The notes: generated by a model not told the origin, from the sequence alone. A DNA stretch of 64,000 nt from Lachnospiraceae bacterium (GCA_024696005.1 JAILHF010000051.1:521183-585182); one strand, 5' to 3'. Shown: positions 38,766 through 48,441, numbered from the stretch's first letter. Made by a program: numbers and translations.

Positions 38766-41700
38766 TTATCTTACTTCCACATTTACCGTAACGGTCTTCC
38801 CGTCGAGCTTGACTGTGAACTTGGTCTTTCCGGTCTCTTTGAGGATCACCTCGCCGTACTCATCCACATAAGCCACATTCGGCTTGCTGCTCTTTAAGAC
38901 CACATCCCGGTCCACTCCCAAAAATTCCAGTGTGGTGGTCGCGGTGCCCTTGAGGTTCAGATTCAGGGTGTACTTGTTCTTCCCTTTGGGCTGAAGCACT
39001 CCGCCGGTCTTCAGATTGATATCCTCGACGATCAGCTCGATCTCATAGGTCTCTCCGGTCTTGCCGTCGGTGCAGGTCAGTGTGGTCGTGCCCACCTTGT
39101 TGGCTGTGACCTTGTTCTTTTCCATGGATGCCGTGCCCGGATCGGCACTGATCCAGCTGGGACTCTTCACCTTGCTTATGCTCAGTTTCTTGTGAGTGCC
39201 CACGATCATGTGAAGCGTTCTGGTCTTAGCCGCCGGATTCGTTTCCTGTACCTTGACGGTGCTGCTGTATGCCTTGCCGTTGATGTAAGCCACGACCTTG
39301 GTCGAGCCTTTGCCCACAGCGGTGATGTTTCCTTCCTGATCCACCTTTGCCACATCGGGATTCTCGCTGTACCAGTATGCGCTCAGGTGATCCTTGTCAT
39401 AGCTGAGCGCGATCGCAGCTTCCTGACCGGGATTAAGCGTGTACTTCTTGGTCGTGAGGACAGGCTCCGTCACGTTCACGCTCAGGCTGCGGCTGCCGGC
39501 ACGCAGCATCACGGGTGCAGCTGTCTTCTTCTTTGCCACTACAGCCCCTTTGCTGCTGACGGAAAGGAAGCTCTTGTCCGACTTCTGCACAAGGGCCCAG
39601 CCGCCGGTGAGATTGAATTTCTGTCCCTTTACCAGCCAGATCTCGGTCGTGCCTTCATCGATGACGGGCGTGTTGTCCAGAGGCGAAGCAGCGGAAGCAT
39701 CCGAGCCTCCCTCGATCCACTTAGCATAAAGCACAAGGTCGCCGGTGCTTCCCTTCTCGATCTTTTCGATCTGCGTCTTAAAGTCCGCATCGGTAAACCA
39801 GCCTGCAAAGGCAAAGCCCTTCTGTCTGGCTGCCTTGAGCTCGATCGTGTTGGTCGATACCGTGTAGGTCTTGGGGTTCGGGTTTGCACTGCCGCCGTTC
39901 AGTTCATAGCTGATCGTATAAACGATGAATTTCCACTTCGCATATACGGTAAAGTCGCCTTCCATCTCACTGACGTTCTTGAAGGGCTTCGTGAACGCCG
40001 GATCCAGATACCAGCCCTGGAATTCCGCACCGACATAAGTGGGCTCCTTCAGTTCAAAGCTTTCCCCATCCTTATAGCTTGCGGGATTCTCCGGAGAGTT
40101 CACACCGCCGTAAAGCTCGTAGGTGATCCGGTTCATCAGGCTGGAGGTAAAGCCGTTCTCCTTCAGCCACTTATCCGCATAGGATCCGGGAACCACCAGG
40201 AAAACGGTGTGTTCGCACTCTTCCTTGATAAAGGCATCGGCGCCGATGCTGTCCACCGTTGCGGGGATCGTCACTTCCAGAAGTCCCGTGCAGCCCGCAA
40301 AAGCTTCTCTGCCGATATACTCGAGTCCTTCCGGCAGTACCAGCTTCGTAAGCATCTTGCAGTTTTTGAATGCTTCCCTTCCGATCTCCTTGAGGGAAGT
40401 CGGGAAATTGATCTTTTCCAGATTCTCGCAGCCCGAAAAGGCACCGTTACCGATCACTTCCACCTTGGACGGCTCCGCAAACACGATCTCCGTCAGATGC
40501 GTATTGTTGATCATCAGCTCTGCCGGGATCTCCGTCAAGCCCTTTCCTACGCTGAGCTTGGTAAAGACGCAGCCTTCAAAAGCATTGCTACCCAATAACT
40601 CAAGCGCATCCGGAAGCACCAGTTCTCCTCCAAGCTTCGTGCATCCTCTGAAGGCGTCATTTCCGATTCGTTTCACGGCCTCAGGGACATTGATCGATTC
40701 AAGGTTTATATTTTCCGAGAAAGCATATTGTCCGATTTCCTCCAACTGTGAACCTTCTATGAATATAACCTCTTTCAGGTTCACTATGTTTGTCAGGGAA
40801 TAGGCTCCGATGTAACGGACCCTGGGATTGACATAAAGTGTGATTTTCTTATCCTTGACACGGATCGCACCACCTTCTTTTTCGGAATCACTCTCGCTGA
40901 ACTGCGCCCCTTTGAAGAGTCCGTCCGGGAACATGGTCACATTTTCACCTATTACAATATCCGTTACGTTACATTGCTCAAAAAGAGAGTCTGCCTCGTT
41001 AACGGAAATAGCCCGGAAGCGGATATCTTTCAGAAGCGAACACATTGCAAAAGCCTGACTTCCAATCTTCGAAACGTTCTCAGGGATATCAATTGCCTCC
41101 AGTTTTTTACACCCGTAGAACGCCACGTCCCCGATCCTTTCCAGGCTCTCCGGAAGAAAGATCTGTGCAATTCCAACATTTTCAAAAAATGCGCCGTCAT
41201 CAATCTCCTTCAAGCCTTCCGGAAGCAATACTTCTACAAGATTCGCCTTCGTATCACCGCTTTCTCCCTTGAAAGCGCTATCCCCGACACTGATCAGATT
41301 CGTATATTTTTCCAAATGCAAATGTGTATCCGTTGCCCATGTTGCCCCGTCAAAGAGATGATCTGGGATTTTTGTAACACGCTCGTTAAACACAGCATCA
41401 AGAAGGAACACATCATAGAAGCAGCTTCTTCCGCATTCCGTGATCACATCACTGTCAACCGTGATCACTTTGATCCCATTATCCCCTGCAAAAACGCCAC
41501 TCCCCAGCGCTTTAACATTCTCCCAAAGTGTAAGACGCGAAATGGATTTACACTGCTCAAATGCACTGCTGTCAATCACCTCCAGCGAATGCGGCAGCCC
41601 CTTCAGATTCGGATTTTTTTCTGTAGGCTCTCCAAGCACCAAAGATGCATCTTTATAGAATGCTTCCGCTCCGATTTTCTTGATCCCTTCGCGGATCACA

Positions 41701-43223
41701 CATTCGCGCAAGGAACCACATTCAGCAAAACACTCATCCGTGATCTCCGTATAATTCTCGTTTTCCGGTAATACCACACTCTGAAGCGCTGTACATCCAT
41801 AGAATGCCGATTCGCCGATATATTCCACATCCTTACTAAATGTGGCCTTCACCAGTTTTTCACATTTGCCAAACATCGCTGAAGGTACATACTGATAACC
41901 ATCCGGAATATACACACCCATTTTGGTCTCGTCGTTCTCCGGCATCTGGACACGTTTCAGCTCCGTGCACCCATAGAAAAGTTTTTCCCCAAGCCTCTCG
42001 TCTGCGATTTTAAAGGGTCCTATTTCCGGAAGACGAAGATCCACCATGCTCGAGCAACCCATAAAGGCGGAATCTTCCATCAAGTTAATCGAATCCGGCA
42101 GATAAACACGTTCGAACTTTGTGCAGTCTTGAAAAGCACTCTTTCTTATGGTAGTAAAACTCCCGGGAAATGTAACATCCCAATCCCCCTTATAGCCTTC
42201 ATAAGAAACGGAAACCAGTTCTTTGCAGCCTGCAAATGCAGATGCAGCAATGGTTGTCAATCCTGCAGGAAGAAGGATTGCTTTCAAGTCCGAATCCTCG
42301 AATGCCGACTTGCTGATTTCTACAATGTTACTATCGTTTTCAATTCTAAAGGGTATATCCGGATCAAAGGAAGCCGAAGAAAAAATCTGTTCCGGTATAG
42401 TACGATTTGAGCTCACATCGCCTGTAGTGTTTTTGTAATTCAACACAAGCTTGCTAATCTTACACTTCAAAAACACAGATGTGCCGAAAGACATATTGGA
42501 TGATTCAAGGTTGACAACAGCAAGGTTAGTACAACCGTAAAAAGCACAACTATCAACCTGTATAATAGAAGTCGGGAAAGTGATTTCCGTGAGGCCTACA
42601 CAATCCTGAAATGCCTTTCCATCAATAAACTGTACTTTGTACAGATTGATACTTTTAAGGGCCTTGCATCCATCAAAAGCATTTGCTTGGATCTCTGTCA
42701 GCTTTTCCGCCCCTTTGAAATCCACCTCTTTAAGCCTTACACATCCCACAAATGCTTCTTCGTCGATGACTGTCAACGCTTCATTTCCAGGTTCAAAGAC
42801 GACTTTTTCCAGCAGAAGTTTATAAGGTTCAGTCACAAAATCCTTAGGCAGTCTCCCGCACTCTTTACTTACCGTCAGTGTGCCGTCCGCAAATGTGCCA
42901 TAAGCATCCAGATCCCCGCTGTCTACGGAAATCTCAGTATCCTCCCCGTCTTCCACAGGGATATCGGACGTGCCCTCTTCTGTCACAGGCTCATCATCCG
43001 AAACACTGTCTGTTTCTTCGATCTCATCCGATCTCAACAGCGGCGCCTCACCGGGCTCTTCCGCCGGAATGACAGCTGCTTCTTCCGTCCCGCTCTCTGC
43101 GATCACGGCTTCTGCATCCGTGTCGGCCGCATACACGGCAACACCACTCTCCAGGAACGTCTGGGACAGCATCGCCACGGTACACAGGCTTGCCAGAAAA
43201 CGTTTTAACTTGTTCTTTTGCAT
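38766..43223 (-). CDS. secreted BspA-type leucine-rich repeat surface protein with InlB-type and Ig-like repeats
   Basis: 1485 residues. A signal peptide (basic start, hydrophobic core, AYA-AD cleavage site near 33) is followed by an acidic low-complexity stretch (about 34-105), then many BspA/LRR_5 repeats of about 23 residues (about 105-1025; pattern IG..AF.GC..L..V..P). Two InlB B-type repeats ending VYAKW/LYAKW follow (about 1045-1180), then Ig-like/BIG2-type domains to the end. No LPXTG signal or SLH domain is present, so anchoring is unknown. Such proteins act in adhesion. The start follows AGGAGGAAGG, and a consensus promoter lies upstream. The repeat-coding part from about 40700 to 42900 is visibly more AT-rich than the two ends, which suggests recombination or transfer. 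Confidence 0.93.
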   Translation of the reverse strand: MQKNKLKRFLASLCTVAMLSQTFLESGVAVYAADTDAEAVIAESGTEEAAVIPAEEPGEAPLLRSDEIEETDSVSDDEPVTEEGTSDIPVEDGEDTEISVDSGDLDAYGTFADGTLTVSKECGRLPKDFVTEPYKLLLEKVVFEPGNEALTVIDEEAFVGCVRLKEVDFKGAEKLTEIQANAFDGCKALKSINLYKVQFIDGKAFQDCVGLTEITFPTSIIQVDSCAFYGCTNLAVVNLESSNMSFGTSVFLKCKISKLVLNYKNTTGDVSSNRTIPEQIFSSASFDPDIPFRIENDSNIVEISKSAFEDSDLKAILLPAGLTTIAASAFAGCKELVSVSYEGYKGDWDVTFPGSFTTIRKSAFQDCTKFERVYLPDSINLMEDSAFMGCSSMVDLRLPEIGPFKIADERLGEKLFYGCTELKRVQMPENDETKMGVYIPDGYQYVPSAMFGKCEKLVKATFSKDVEYIGESAFYGCTALQSVVLPENENYTEITDECFAECGSLRECVIREGIKKIGAEAFYKDASLVLGEPTEKNPNLKGLPHSLEVIDSSAFEQCKSISRLTLWENVKALGSGVFAGDNGIKVITVDSDVITECGRSCFYDVFLLDAVFNERVTKIPDHLFDGATWATDTHLHLEKYTNLISVGDSAFKGESGDTKANLVEVLLPEGLKEIDDGAFFENVGIAQIFLPESLERIGDVAFYGCKKLEAIDIPENVSKIGSQAFAMCSLLKDIRFRAISVNEADSLFEQCNVTDIVIGENVTMFPDGLFKGAQFSESDSEKEGGAIRVKDKKITLYVNPRVRYIGAYSLTNIVNLKEVIFIEGSQLEEIGQYAFSENINLESINVPEAVKRIGNDAFRGCTKLGGELVLPDALELLGSNAFEGCVFTKLSVGKGLTEIPAELMINNTHLTEIVFAEPSKVEVIGNGAFSGCENLEKINFPTSLKEIGREAFKNCKMLTKLVLPEGLEYIGREAFAGCTGLLEVTIPATVDSIGADAFIKEECEHTVFLVVPGSYADKWLKENGFTSSLMNRITYELYGGVNSPENPASYKDGESFELKEPTYVGAEFQGWYLDPAFTKPFKNVSEMEGDFTVYAKWKFIVYTISYELNGGSANPNPKTYTVSTNTIELKAARQKGFAFAGWFTDADFKTQIEKIEKGSTGDLVLYAKWIEGGSDASAASPLDNTPVIDEGTTEIWLVKGQKFNLTGGWALVQKSDKSFLSVSSKGAVVAKKKTAAPVMLRAGSRSLSVNVTEPVLTTKKYTLNPGQEAAIALSYDKDHLSAYWYSENPDVAKVDQEGNITAVGKGSTKVVAYINGKAYSSTVKVQETNPAAKTRTLHMIVGTHKKLSISKVKSPSWISADPGTASMEKNKVTANKVGTTTLTCTDGKTGETYEIELIVEDINLKTGGVLQPKGKNKYTLNLNLKGTATTTLEFLGVDRDVVLKSSKPNVAYVDEYGEVILKETGKTKFTVKLDGKTVTVNVEVR

Positions 43224-43272
43224 GATCCTTCCTCCTGTTCTGGAATAATGCTACAAAAACGCTTTGGATAAA

Positions 43273-43301
43273 AGTATATCTGTTCGCGAAAGCACTGTCA
43301 A
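43273..43301 (-). promoter_or_regulatory. consensus sigma-A promoter of the leucine-rich protein gene
   Basis: Minus strand TTGACA (43301-43296), 17-base spacer, TATACT (43278-43273), about 50 bases before the ATG. Confidence 0.9.
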
Positions 43302-43373
43302 TACGTTACCGTTGCTGTTACGCACTGTCCGGTTGCGTTCAGCAAATGACCGTTCGCGGAGCACAACACCAAC

Positions 43374-43402
43374 TTTACGTCTCCCCGCATATGTGCTATA
43401 CT
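43374..43402 (+). promoter_or_regulatory. sigma-A promoter of the diguanylate cyclase gene
   Basis: Plus strand TTTACG (43374-43379), 17-base spacer, TATACT (43397-43402), 41 bases before the ATG; it diverges from the surface-protein promoter about 70 bp away. Confidence 0.8.
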
Positions 43403-43443
43403 TTCCCTGTGTGTGACTATCTACCGCAGGAGGGAGCGCATCC

Positions 43444-44535
43444 ATGGGGGGAGCATTCGGACGCATCACCGCATTCCTTTTTCAGGACGTACAGAGCGAA
43501 AAAGAGACCAAGGATCTCGCGGTACTGATCCGTATCATCTGCTGTATCTTTGTCCTTTATTTTCTGGTCATCGGGATTACGGTCGCATCGATCGGCCATT
43601 ATCTGACCGGCCTGCTGCTGGTCGGCGGCATCGGTCTGACCGTGGGTGCCTTTATCCTTACCTATGAGAACAGGACCGTTTTGGGCATGGTGCTCCTAAA
43701 CATCCTTTTGCTCTTCTTCCCCACGATGCTCACACTGCTTCTCGGCTTTTCGCAGGGCTTTTACCTTCCGGTCTTTTTGAACATCCTGCTCATCTACTTC
43801 AATAAAACAAACCGCATGGTCTTAAAGCGCGTCTACTCGATCTCGCTGATGATCTATCTGATGTGCCTGGCCGAGATCAGCAACGCCGTGAATCTGACCG
43901 TTGTTCCTTCCGCAACCCTGTCGATGTGGTTCCAGACCTTTAACATGCTGATGTTCTCCTGCGCGATCCTGGCTTCGGCCTGGTCCTATTGCCAGAAGTT
44001 CAACCAGGCGGAGGAAAAACTGCGCCGCATCAACGAGAATCTGGAGCGCATGGCCAATCTGGATACACTGACCAAGCTTTCCAACCGCCGGCACATGAAC
44101 GAACACCTTGCCGGACTGGTCTTTGACTACAACCGTTCGAACAAGGCCTTTACGATGGCCATCGGCGACATCGACTTCTTCAAGAAAGTCAACGACACCT
44201 ACGGACACGATACGGGGGATTACGTACTGTCCACCGTAGCGGACATCTTCCGGAAATACATGAAGGACAAGGGACATGTGGCCCGCTGGGGGGGAGAAGA
44301 ATTTCTCTTTTCCTTTGAGAACATGGATCTGGAAAAAGCATACCGCTATCTGGATGAGCTGCGGCATCTGATCGAAAGCACGCCGATGGATTTCAAGGAG
44401 TATCACTTCAACATCACGATGACCTACGGGATCGAAGAATTCAATCCCCGTCTCGGCATAGAAGCCACCATCAACCGCGCCGACGCCAAACTTTATAAAG
44501 GCAAACAGGGCGGGCGCAACCGGGTGGTCAAATAA
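43444..44535 (+). CDS. membrane-bound diguanylate cyclase (GGDEF)
   Basis: 363 residues. Five or six hydrophobic helices occupy about residues 20-185, then a GGDEF domain with DTLTKLSNRR at its start, and the active-site loop RWGGEEF near 284. The catalytic GGEEF is intact, so it should make cyclic di-GMP from GTP. The inhibitory RxxD site expected just before the loop is absent (the residues there are KDKG), so product inhibition at that site is unlikely. The membrane part has no recognised ligand domain. ATG follows AGGAGG. It is divergent from the surface-protein gene, which may be a co-regulated pair. Confidence 0.93.
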   Translation: MGGAFGRITAFLFQDVQSEKETKDLAVLIRIICCIFVLYFLVIGITVASIGHYLTGLLLVGGIGLTVGAFILTYENRTVLGMVLLNILLLFFPTMLTLLLGFSQGFYLPVFLNILLIYFNKTNRMVLKRVYSISLMIYLMCLAEISNAVNLTVVPSATLSMWFQTFNMLMFSCAILASAWSYCQKFNQAEEKLRRINENLERMANLDTLTKLSNRRHMNEHLAGLVFDYNRSNKAFTMAIGDIDFFKKVNDTYGHDTGDYVLSTVADIFRKYMKDKGHVARWGGEEFLFSFENMDLEKAYRYLDELRHLIESTPMDFKEYHFNITMTYGIEEFNPRLGIEATINRADAKLYKGKQGGRNRVVK

Positions 44536-44551
44536 AAGGGGGTTTTCTGCG

Positions 44552-45043
44552 TCAGTGCACTCTCTCATACCGGAGAAAACGGTATTCCAGGTCGAAATAC
44601 GTTCCTTCCTCGCTCTCTCCGGTGAGCTTCCACTCCGGATCGGCATCCAGATCGGGAAAATGCGCATCCGCTTCATAAGAATAATCGATCTTTGTCAGCT
44701 GCACCATGTCGCAATGCGGCAGAAGCTGACGGTATACACTCTCCCCGCCGATGACGTAAACATCCTCCGGCGGGTATTTCTTTGTCTCTTCAAACAGCTC
44801 TTCCAGGGAACGGAGCACCAGCGCGCCCTTCACCTTAAAGTCCGGATCGCGGGAAAGGATGATATTGGTCCGGTTCGCGAGCGGCTGCTTTGCAGGGAAC
44901 GTATCCAGGGTCCTGCGTCCGAAGACCACGACCTTGCCCTCCGTCTCCCTGCGGAACAGTCTCTGATCTTCCGGAATGCTCACCAGAAGCTGCCCGCCCT
45001 TTCCGATCGCCCAGTTTTCATCTGCTGCCACGATAATTCTCAT
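44552..45043 (-). CDS. folA: dihydrofolate reductase
   Basis: 163 residues. Motifs: IIVAADENWAIGKGG at 3-17, IPEDQRLF with the acidic active-site residue near 24-26, VVVFGRRTLDTFP near 38-50, and VIGGESVYRQLLP near 97-109. It regenerates tetrahydrofolate, needed after thymidylate synthase. It lies downstream of thyA on the same strand, separated by a 234-bp gap with tandem repeats. ATG follows GAGGA by 9 bases. It converges on the diguanylate cyclase gene with only 16 bases between stops and no clear terminator. Confidence 0.95.
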   Translation of the reverse strand: MRIIVAADENWAIGKGGQLLVSIPEDQRLFRRETEGKVVVFGRRTLDTFPAKQPLANRTNIILSRDPDFKVKGALVLRSLEELFEETKKYPPEDVYVIGGESVYRQLLPHCDMVQLTKIDYSYEADAHFPDLDADPEWKLTGESEEGTYFDLEYRFLRYERVH

Positions 45044-45066
45044 GATATGTAATCCTCAGATTTATT

Positions 45067-45183
45067 GGTACGACGTCGCGTGATCGGTCCCGGCTCGCTT
45101 TGATCGGTACGACGTCGCGTGATCGGTCCCGGCTCACTTTGATCGGTACGACGTCGCGTGATCGGTCCCGGCTCGCTAAAACG
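45067..45183. repeat. three tandem copies of a 39-bp repeat between thyA and folA
   Basis: Units start at 45067, 45106 and 45145, each beginning GGTACGACGTCGCGTGATCG and containing the palindrome GACGTC. The second differs by one base (GGCTCAC instead of GGCTCGC). Degenerate pieces of the same sequence continue to about 45255. They lie in transcribed spacer if thyA and folA form one unit. Confidence 0.93.
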
Positions 45184-45277
45184 CTCCCGGCTCCCGATCA
45201 CGACTCCGTCTATCGCAAGTTGATCAAGATACGATGTCGGCTCGCAATTTCTCCCGACCCGCTTCCGCCCCCTTGGT

Positions 45278-46126
45278 TCACACCGCCACCGGGATGTCGT
45301 CGATCTGCGGTCCGGTCTGGTAGTTCTCGAGCTTCACGTCTTCCCTCGTGAATTCGTAAAAATCATGCTTGTCGGGATTCAGCCAGAAGGTCGGTGCCGG
45401 GAAGGGCTCGCGGCTGATCAGCTCACGCACGAGCTCCACATGCCGGTCATAGATATGCGCATCCGCGATCACATGCACCAGCTCGCCGACCTGCATCCCG
45501 CAGACCTGCGCCAGCATGTGCACGAGCACCGCATACTGCACGACATTCCAATTGTTGGCCGTCAGCACGTCCTGGGAACGCTGGTTCAATATCGCGTTCA
45601 GGGTGAGCTTGTCCTCCCCCTTCCTCTGCGTCACGTTAAAGGTCATGCTGTAAGCGCAGGGATAGAGGTTCATCTCGTGCAGATCCTGATGAACGTAGAG
45701 ATTGGTCATGATGCGCCGGCTGAAGGGGTTGTTCTTCAGATCCCAGATCACCCGGTCCACCTGATCCATCATTCCTTCCTTATATTGATGCTTTACGCCC
45801 ATCTGGTAGCCGTAGGCCTTTCCGATGCTGCCGTTTTCGTCCGCCCAGGCGTCCCAGATATGGCTGTGCAGCTCGTGAACGTTGTTCGACTTCTGCTGCC
45901 AGATCCAGAGCATCTCCTCCGTGGCCGATTTGATCGCGGTCCTCCGCAGCGTGATCACGGGAAACTCCTTCCGCAGATCATAGCGGTTCACCACGCCGAA
46001 TTTCTTGATCGTATAGGCGCTGCTGCCGTCCTCCCAGTGGGGACGCACCTTCTCGCCTTCCGTGCTCGTGCCGTTCTCCAGGATATCCCGGCACATATCG
46101 ATAAAGATCCTGTCTGCCATGCTCAT
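45278..46126 (-). CDS. thyA: thymidylate synthase
   Basis: 282 residues from ATG at 46126, placed 9 bases after AGGAGG; an ATG at 46135 touches the ribosome site and is less likely. The catalytic Cys is in NLYPCAYSMTFNV, and R-binding and folate motifs (NPFSRRIMTNLY, NQRSQDVLTANNWN, HIYDRHVE) are intact. It methylates dUMP to dTMP with methylene-tetrahydrofolate, which folA then recycles. The last residues end PVAV in place of the usual hydrophobic C-terminal AV ending, which is normal. Confidence 0.96.
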   Translation of the reverse strand: MSMADRIFIDMCRDILENGTSTEGEKVRPHWEDGSSAYTIKKFGVVNRYDLRKEFPVITLRRTAIKSATEEMLWIWQQKSNNVHELHSHIWDAWADENGSIGKAYGYQMGVKHQYKEGMMDQVDRVIWDLKNNPFSRRIMTNLYVHQDLHEMNLYPCAYSMTFNVTQRKGEDKLTLNAILNQRSQDVLTANNWNVVQYAVLVHMLAQVCGMQVGELVHVIADAHIYDRHVELVRELISREPFPAPTFWLNPDKHDFYEFTREDVKLENYQTGPQIDDIPVAV

Positions 46127-46257
46127 CGCATTCATCCTCCTTCGGGAAATAGTCATCGTCCGTTCCCGGCCGTACGCTCCGCCGGACTGCAATACACTAA
46201 TCCGTTCTCCGGGTGTTTTATTGCTGCTATTCACAGCCGTGATCGCAACGTTTTATT

Positions 46258-47604
46258 TCATCCTCCCACATGCAGCACTCTTGTCGCGATCGCAAAGTAG
46301 ACCAGCAGGGAAAGCGCGTCCACGATCGTCGTGATGAAGGGGCTCGCCATCACCGCCGGGTCAAAGCCCATGCGTTTGGCAAACATCGGCAGCGTGCAGC
46401 CCACGAGCTTGGCGATGAGCACCGCCAGCAAGAGCGTCAGGCACACCACGATCGCCACGCTCACTCCCACCTTGTCAAAGAGCAGGAGCTTGATGAAATT
46501 GGCCACCGCAAGCGAGACACCGCAGAGAAACGCCACGCGCATCTCTTTCCAGATCACCCTGAACACATCCCGGAATTCGATCTCGTTCAGGGAAAGTCCG
46601 CGGATGACGGTAACCGATGCCTGTCCTCCGGCGTTTCCGCCCGTGTCCATCAGCATCGGGATATAGGCCACCAGAACGGGCAGGGCGCCGAGCGCGTCCT
46701 CAAAGCCTGATATGATGCTCCCCGTAAAGGTCGCGCTGATCATCAGCAGAAGAAGCCAGGGCATGCGCTTCCCCCAGGTCTCGACCACCCCCGTCCTCAT
46801 GTAGGGCTTGTCCGAAGGCACGATAGCGGCCATCTTTTCCATATCCTCGGTGGCCTCTTCTTCGATGATGTCGACGACGTCGTCGACGGTGATGATCCCG
46901 ACCAGACGTTCCTCGTTATCCACAACCGGCATCGAAGTAAAGTCGTATTTCTGGAAGGTCCTTGCCACTTCCTCCTGGTCCATCAGGGTATGGATGCTCA
47001 CGACATTCTCGTGCATGATCTCCCCGATGATCTCGTCATCGTCGGACAAAAGGAGGTAGCGCAGTGCCACGGTCCCTTTCAGCTTTCGCGTGCTGTCCAG
47101 CACATAGCAGATATTGATGGTCTCGGAATCGATCCCGATGCGGCGGATCCGCTCGATTGCCTCCTTGACGGTAAGCTGCTCGTTCAGGTCCACATACTCG
47201 ACCGTCATCACCGATCCGGCCGAATCCTCCGGATAGCGCAGCAGATGGTTGATATCCCTTCTCGTCTCCGGGCTGGCGTTCGCCAGAAGCTTCTTGACGA
47301 TGTTGGCGGGCATCTCCTCGATCAGGTCGGTGGCATCATCCGCCATCAGATTGTCAATGATGTTGGCGGCATCCTTTTCCGAAAGGGAGGTGATGATGAC
47401 GGACTGGTTGTCGATCTCCAGATAGGAAAAGACATCGGCCGCCAGGGATTTCGGCAGGATGCGGAAGATCTTGAGCATCTGTTCCTTGTCAAGGGATTCC
47501 AGGAAGGAAGCGATATCCGCATAGTTCTGCTCGGCCAGCTCCTGCCGGAGTCTTGTATACTGTTTGGTCTCGATCAGTTCGAGCAGTTCGCTGAAATCTT
47601 CCAT
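46258..47604 (-). CDS. mgtE: magnesium transporter MgtE
   Basis: 448 residues. An N-terminal superhelical domain (1-130), two CBS domains (about 130-255; KLKGTVALRYLLL, LVGIITVDDVVDIIEEEATED) and five membrane helices (about 280-448) with the pore PMLMDTGGNAGGQASV near residue 315-330. MgtE is a Mg2+ channel gated by cytosolic Mg2+ bound between the N and CBS domains. ATG follows GGGAGG. No M-box riboswitch pattern is seen in the 75-bp gap upstream. Confidence 0.96.
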   Translation of the reverse strand: MEDFSELLELIETKQYTRLRQELAEQNYADIASFLESLDKEQMLKIFRILPKSLAADVFSYLEIDNQSVIITSLSEKDAANIIDNLMADDATDLIEEMPANIVKKLLANASPETRRDINHLLRYPEDSAGSVMTVEYVDLNEQLTVKEAIERIRRIGIDSETINICYVLDSTRKLKGTVALRYLLLSDDDEIIGEIMHENVVSIHTLMDQEEVARTFQKYDFTSMPVVDNEERLVGIITVDDVVDIIEEEATEDMEKMAAIVPSDKPYMRTGVVETWGKRMPWLLLLMISATFTGSIISGFEDALGALPVLVAYIPMLMDTGGNAGGQASVTVIRGLSLNEIEFRDVFRVIWKEMRVAFLCGVSLAVANFIKLLLFDKVGVSVAIVVCLTLLLAVLIAKLVGCTLPMFAKRMGFDPAVMASPFITTIVDALSLLVYFAIATRVLHVGG

Positions 47605-47679
47605 GTTCCACCTCCCTTCCCTTGCCCTGTCCGGGTGGCCAAAAGCCGCCCATCAAAAACCGCATCTGCCCGGCAGCAT

Positions 47680-48309
47680 TCAGCTCCGGTCCAGAAAAAC
47701 ACATTCTCCGAGACGTTCGGTCATGATCCGTCCCGCACTGATATCACAGAGGCTCTTTTCCAGCGCCTCCGCCCGTTCCACGGCCGTGACGAGTTCCATC
47801 GTCACATCCTTGCCGTAATCGCTCTTATCCGGCCGGATGCCTTCCTCATCCAGAAGGCGCAGAACCCGGTCCACATCCGGATAATCCATTGCGAGAAGGA
47901 AACGCATCCCTTCCCGTTCCACGGCCGTGACACTGTTCTTCAGCGCCTCCTTGACTGCCTGGGTGTACGCACGGACAAGACCGCCGGTCCCCAGTAGCGT
48001 CCCGCCGAAATACCTTGTCACGACAGCTGCGGCATAATGCACGCCCTCGCCGCTCAGGACCTCCAGCATCGGACGGCCCGCGGTACCGGAAGGTTCCCCG
48101 TCATCCGAACAGCGGCTCAGCTCATTATTCCTGCCGATCACAAAAGCCGAACAGTTATGCCTGGCATCCCAATACTGCTTCCGGATCTCTTCAATGAACG
48201 CCGAAGCCTCTTCCATGCTCTTTACCGGGCGCAGCGTGCAGATAAAACGGGACTTTTTCTCCTCGTATTCGCCGACACCGCCTTCCAGCAATATCCTTAT
48301 CTCACCCAT
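47680..48309 (-). CDS. IMPACT/YigZ family protein
   Basis: 209 residues from ATG at 48309; the upstream extension is unsupported. The N-terminal UPF0029 domain has the family hallmarks: EYEEKKSRFIC, DARHNCSAFVIG, SDDGEPSGTAGRPMLEVL and VTRYFGGTLLGTGGLVRAYT; a C-terminal ferredoxin-like domain follows. Family members bind nucleic acid or ribosomes and the eukaryotic relative modulates GCN2; the bacterial role is unsettled. It is divergent from the penicillin-binding protein gene and lies 75 bases before mgtE, so the two may be one transcript. Confidence 0.93.
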   Translation of the reverse strand: MGEIRILLEGGVGEYEEKKSRFICTLRPVKSMEEASAFIEEIRKQYWDARHNCSAFVIGRNNELSRCSDDGEPSGTAGRPMLEVLSGEGVHYAAAVVTRYFGGTLLGTGGLVRAYTQAVKEALKNSVTAVEREGMRFLLAMDYPDVDRVLRLLDEEGIRPDKSDYGKDVTMELVTAVERAEALEKSLCDISAGRIMTERLGECVFLDRS

Positions 48310-48441
48310 GTCCCGTATTCTACACCAAAGCCGTCCCCGGCGCAAGCACGTTGCGTTAAGTGACCGGCAGGCCGCCAGACAAAAGCCGGCAAAAGGGCGA
48401 GCCTCCGCAAATGTAACAAATGTAACAGGATCGTAACAATT

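Noticed and set aside
45067..45183. CRISPR array
   Set aside because: The 39-bp units are directly adjacent with no spacers and no cas genes are nearby.
46127..46257. A promoter or riboswitch upstream of thyA
   Set aside because: No -10/-35 pair with good spacing or known leader pattern could be found in the 131-bp gap.
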